Assembly: GCA_934667475.1 (NCBI GenBank)
Contig: CAKUMB010000036.1
Location: forward strand, 1-5,393
Source: an uncultured Muribaculaceae bacterium
GTDB taxonomy: Bacteria > Bacteroidota > Bacteroidia > Bacteroidales > Muribaculaceae
Direction of reading: 5' to 3'
Length of the DNA stretch: 5,393 bases
Shown: in pieces, positions 5,032 through 5,393 of the stretch
How positions within the stretch are numbered: the first letter of the stretch is position 1
How the letters are laid out: each line of letters starts with the position of its first letter
The notes under the pieces: model-generated
Databases searched by the model: none
Told to the model about the DNA's origin: nothing
What the model saw: the letters and a program-made list of their open reading frames with translations, nothing else
Translations under genes and position numbers: made by a program

Positions 5032-5393
5032 TTACTGCTCGATTTCGATGAGCGGAGTGTCGGCAAGCACTGCGTCGCCCTCGGCCACCAGCACCTGGCG
5101 CACCACGCCGGTGTAGCTGCTGGTGATGGCATTTTCCATCTTCATGGCCTCAAGGGTGACAACGGTATCGCCCGCCACCACCTTGTCGCCCGGCTTGACG
5201 AGAATCGAAACCACGCGGCCTGGCAGCGGAGAGTCGACGGTGTAGCCGGTGATGGGCTGCTTGGCCACCGGGGCGGCTTGAGCCTGAGCGGCTGCGGGTG
5301 CGGCTGCAGGCTGGGCCTGAGGCTCGGGCTTGGTGTCGCTGATTTCAATTATGTGGGCTCCGGCCAGCACCGAGTCGCCCTCGGCCACCAGCA
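5032..5393 (-). CDS. Biotin carrier protein with tandem carrier domains (partial, 5' end missing)
   Basis: The visible C-terminal 120 or so residues run off the right edge with the frame open. Counted from GTG 5388, residues 49-118 are a complete biotinyl domain: VDSPLPGRVV, KPGDKVVAGDTV, the attachment motif EAMKMEN with biotinylated Lys83 (codon 5140-5142), then a second half ending VAEGDAVLADTPLIEIEQ and TAA. A flexible Ala/Pro/Gln linker (about 19-45) precedes it. Before the linker, VAEGDSVLAGAHIIEISD nearly repeats the end of the terminal domain, so another carrier domain lies upstream. Such domains ferry a carboxyl group between active sites of biotin-dependent carboxylases or sodium-pumping decarboxylases. 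The protein may be a separate carrier subunit or the C-terminus of an alpha subunit. The GTG at 5388 is internal, not the start. A lipoyl role is less likely because of the MKM context. Confidence 0.88.
   Translation of the reverse strand, partial: LVAEGDSVLAGAHIIEISDTKPEPQAQPAAAPAAAQAQAAPVAKQPITGYTVDSPLPGRVVSILVKPGDKVVAGDTVVTLEAMKMENAITSSYTGVVRQVLVAEGDAVLADTPLIEIEQ
5061..5093 (-). repeat. Carrier-domain repeat, copy in the C-terminal domain
   Basis: This segment matches 5361-5393 at 30 of 33 bases, including the exact 20-base block gtcgccctcggccaccagca (5074-5093 and 5374-5393). The offset is exactly 300 bases, or 100 codons, in the same frame. Confidence 0.85.
5361..5393 (-). repeat. Carrier-domain repeat, copy in the upstream domain (cut by window edge)
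   Basis: This is the partner of 5061-5093. Identity continues to the last base of the window, so the repeat probably extends beyond it and the homologous unit is the whole domain plus linker. Confidence 0.85.

Noticed and set aside
4845..5116. Two overlapping 68-residue plus-strand ORFs in the convergent gap
   Set aside because: They run through the palindrome and into the antisense of the biotin carrier gene, with no recognisable protein or promoter.
5386..5388. GTG as the start codon of the biotin carrier gene
   Set aside because: The frame is open to the window edge and the residues around it match the interior of a carrier domain, so the true start is outside the window.

Overview
The window looks like chromosomal DNA of a member of the Bacteroidales. 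The basis is two promoter-like pairs of the Bacteroidetes type (a -33 TTG/TTTG and a -7 TAnnTTTG, at 948-978 and 3492-3522), an A-rich leader without a Shine-Dalgarno sequence in front of a highly expressed gene, and the character of the encoded proteins. The fairly GC-rich coding sequence from about 580 onward would suit a GC-rich Bacteroidales lineage such as Muribaculaceae or Alistipes. That family-level guess is weak.

Left edge (1 to about 580): clearly AT-richer than the rest. On the minus strand an open frame starts at 409 and runs off the left end. Its first ~75 residues resemble the N-terminal arm-binding region of Bacteroidetes tyrosine integrases. Its last ~45 visible residues resemble the start of a DUF3987 (mobile-element helicase/primase-associated) domain. 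Upstream of it are a perfect 11-bp tandem repeat and a cluster of AT-rich inverted repeats. Next to it on the plus strand (576-842) is only the 3' end of an ion-channel gene: selectivity-filter region, last membrane helix and a coiled-coil tail. I infer a mobile-element boundary, or the scar of one, that cut the channel gene.

Middle (948-3446): a promoter drives a likely three-gene co-directional unit: a family 2 membrane glycosyltransferase, RadC (JAMM-domain protein) and a secreted or membrane PAP2-type phosphatase. The first two genes are 8 bases apart and the second pair 46 bases apart. The glycosyltransferase and PAP2 phosphatase both fit envelope glycan or lipid metabolism. RadC has no obvious link to either.

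Right part (3492-4727): class II fructose-1,6-bisphosphate aldolase with its own strong-looking promoter. It has a ~110-base leader containing a small upstream ORF and competing hairpins, and ends in a textbook intrinsic terminator. A gene-free stretch (4728-5031) follows, with a nested hairpin and a perfect 34-bp palindrome. The palindrome probably terminates the last gene, a minus-strand biotin carrier protein that runs off the right edge. A 300-bp periodic repeat shows that this protein carries at least two tandem carrier domains.

I found no complete new defence or mobile system. The most unusual items are the integrase-arm/DUF3987-like chimera beside the decapitated ion channel, the tandem biotinyl domains, and the aldolase leader.
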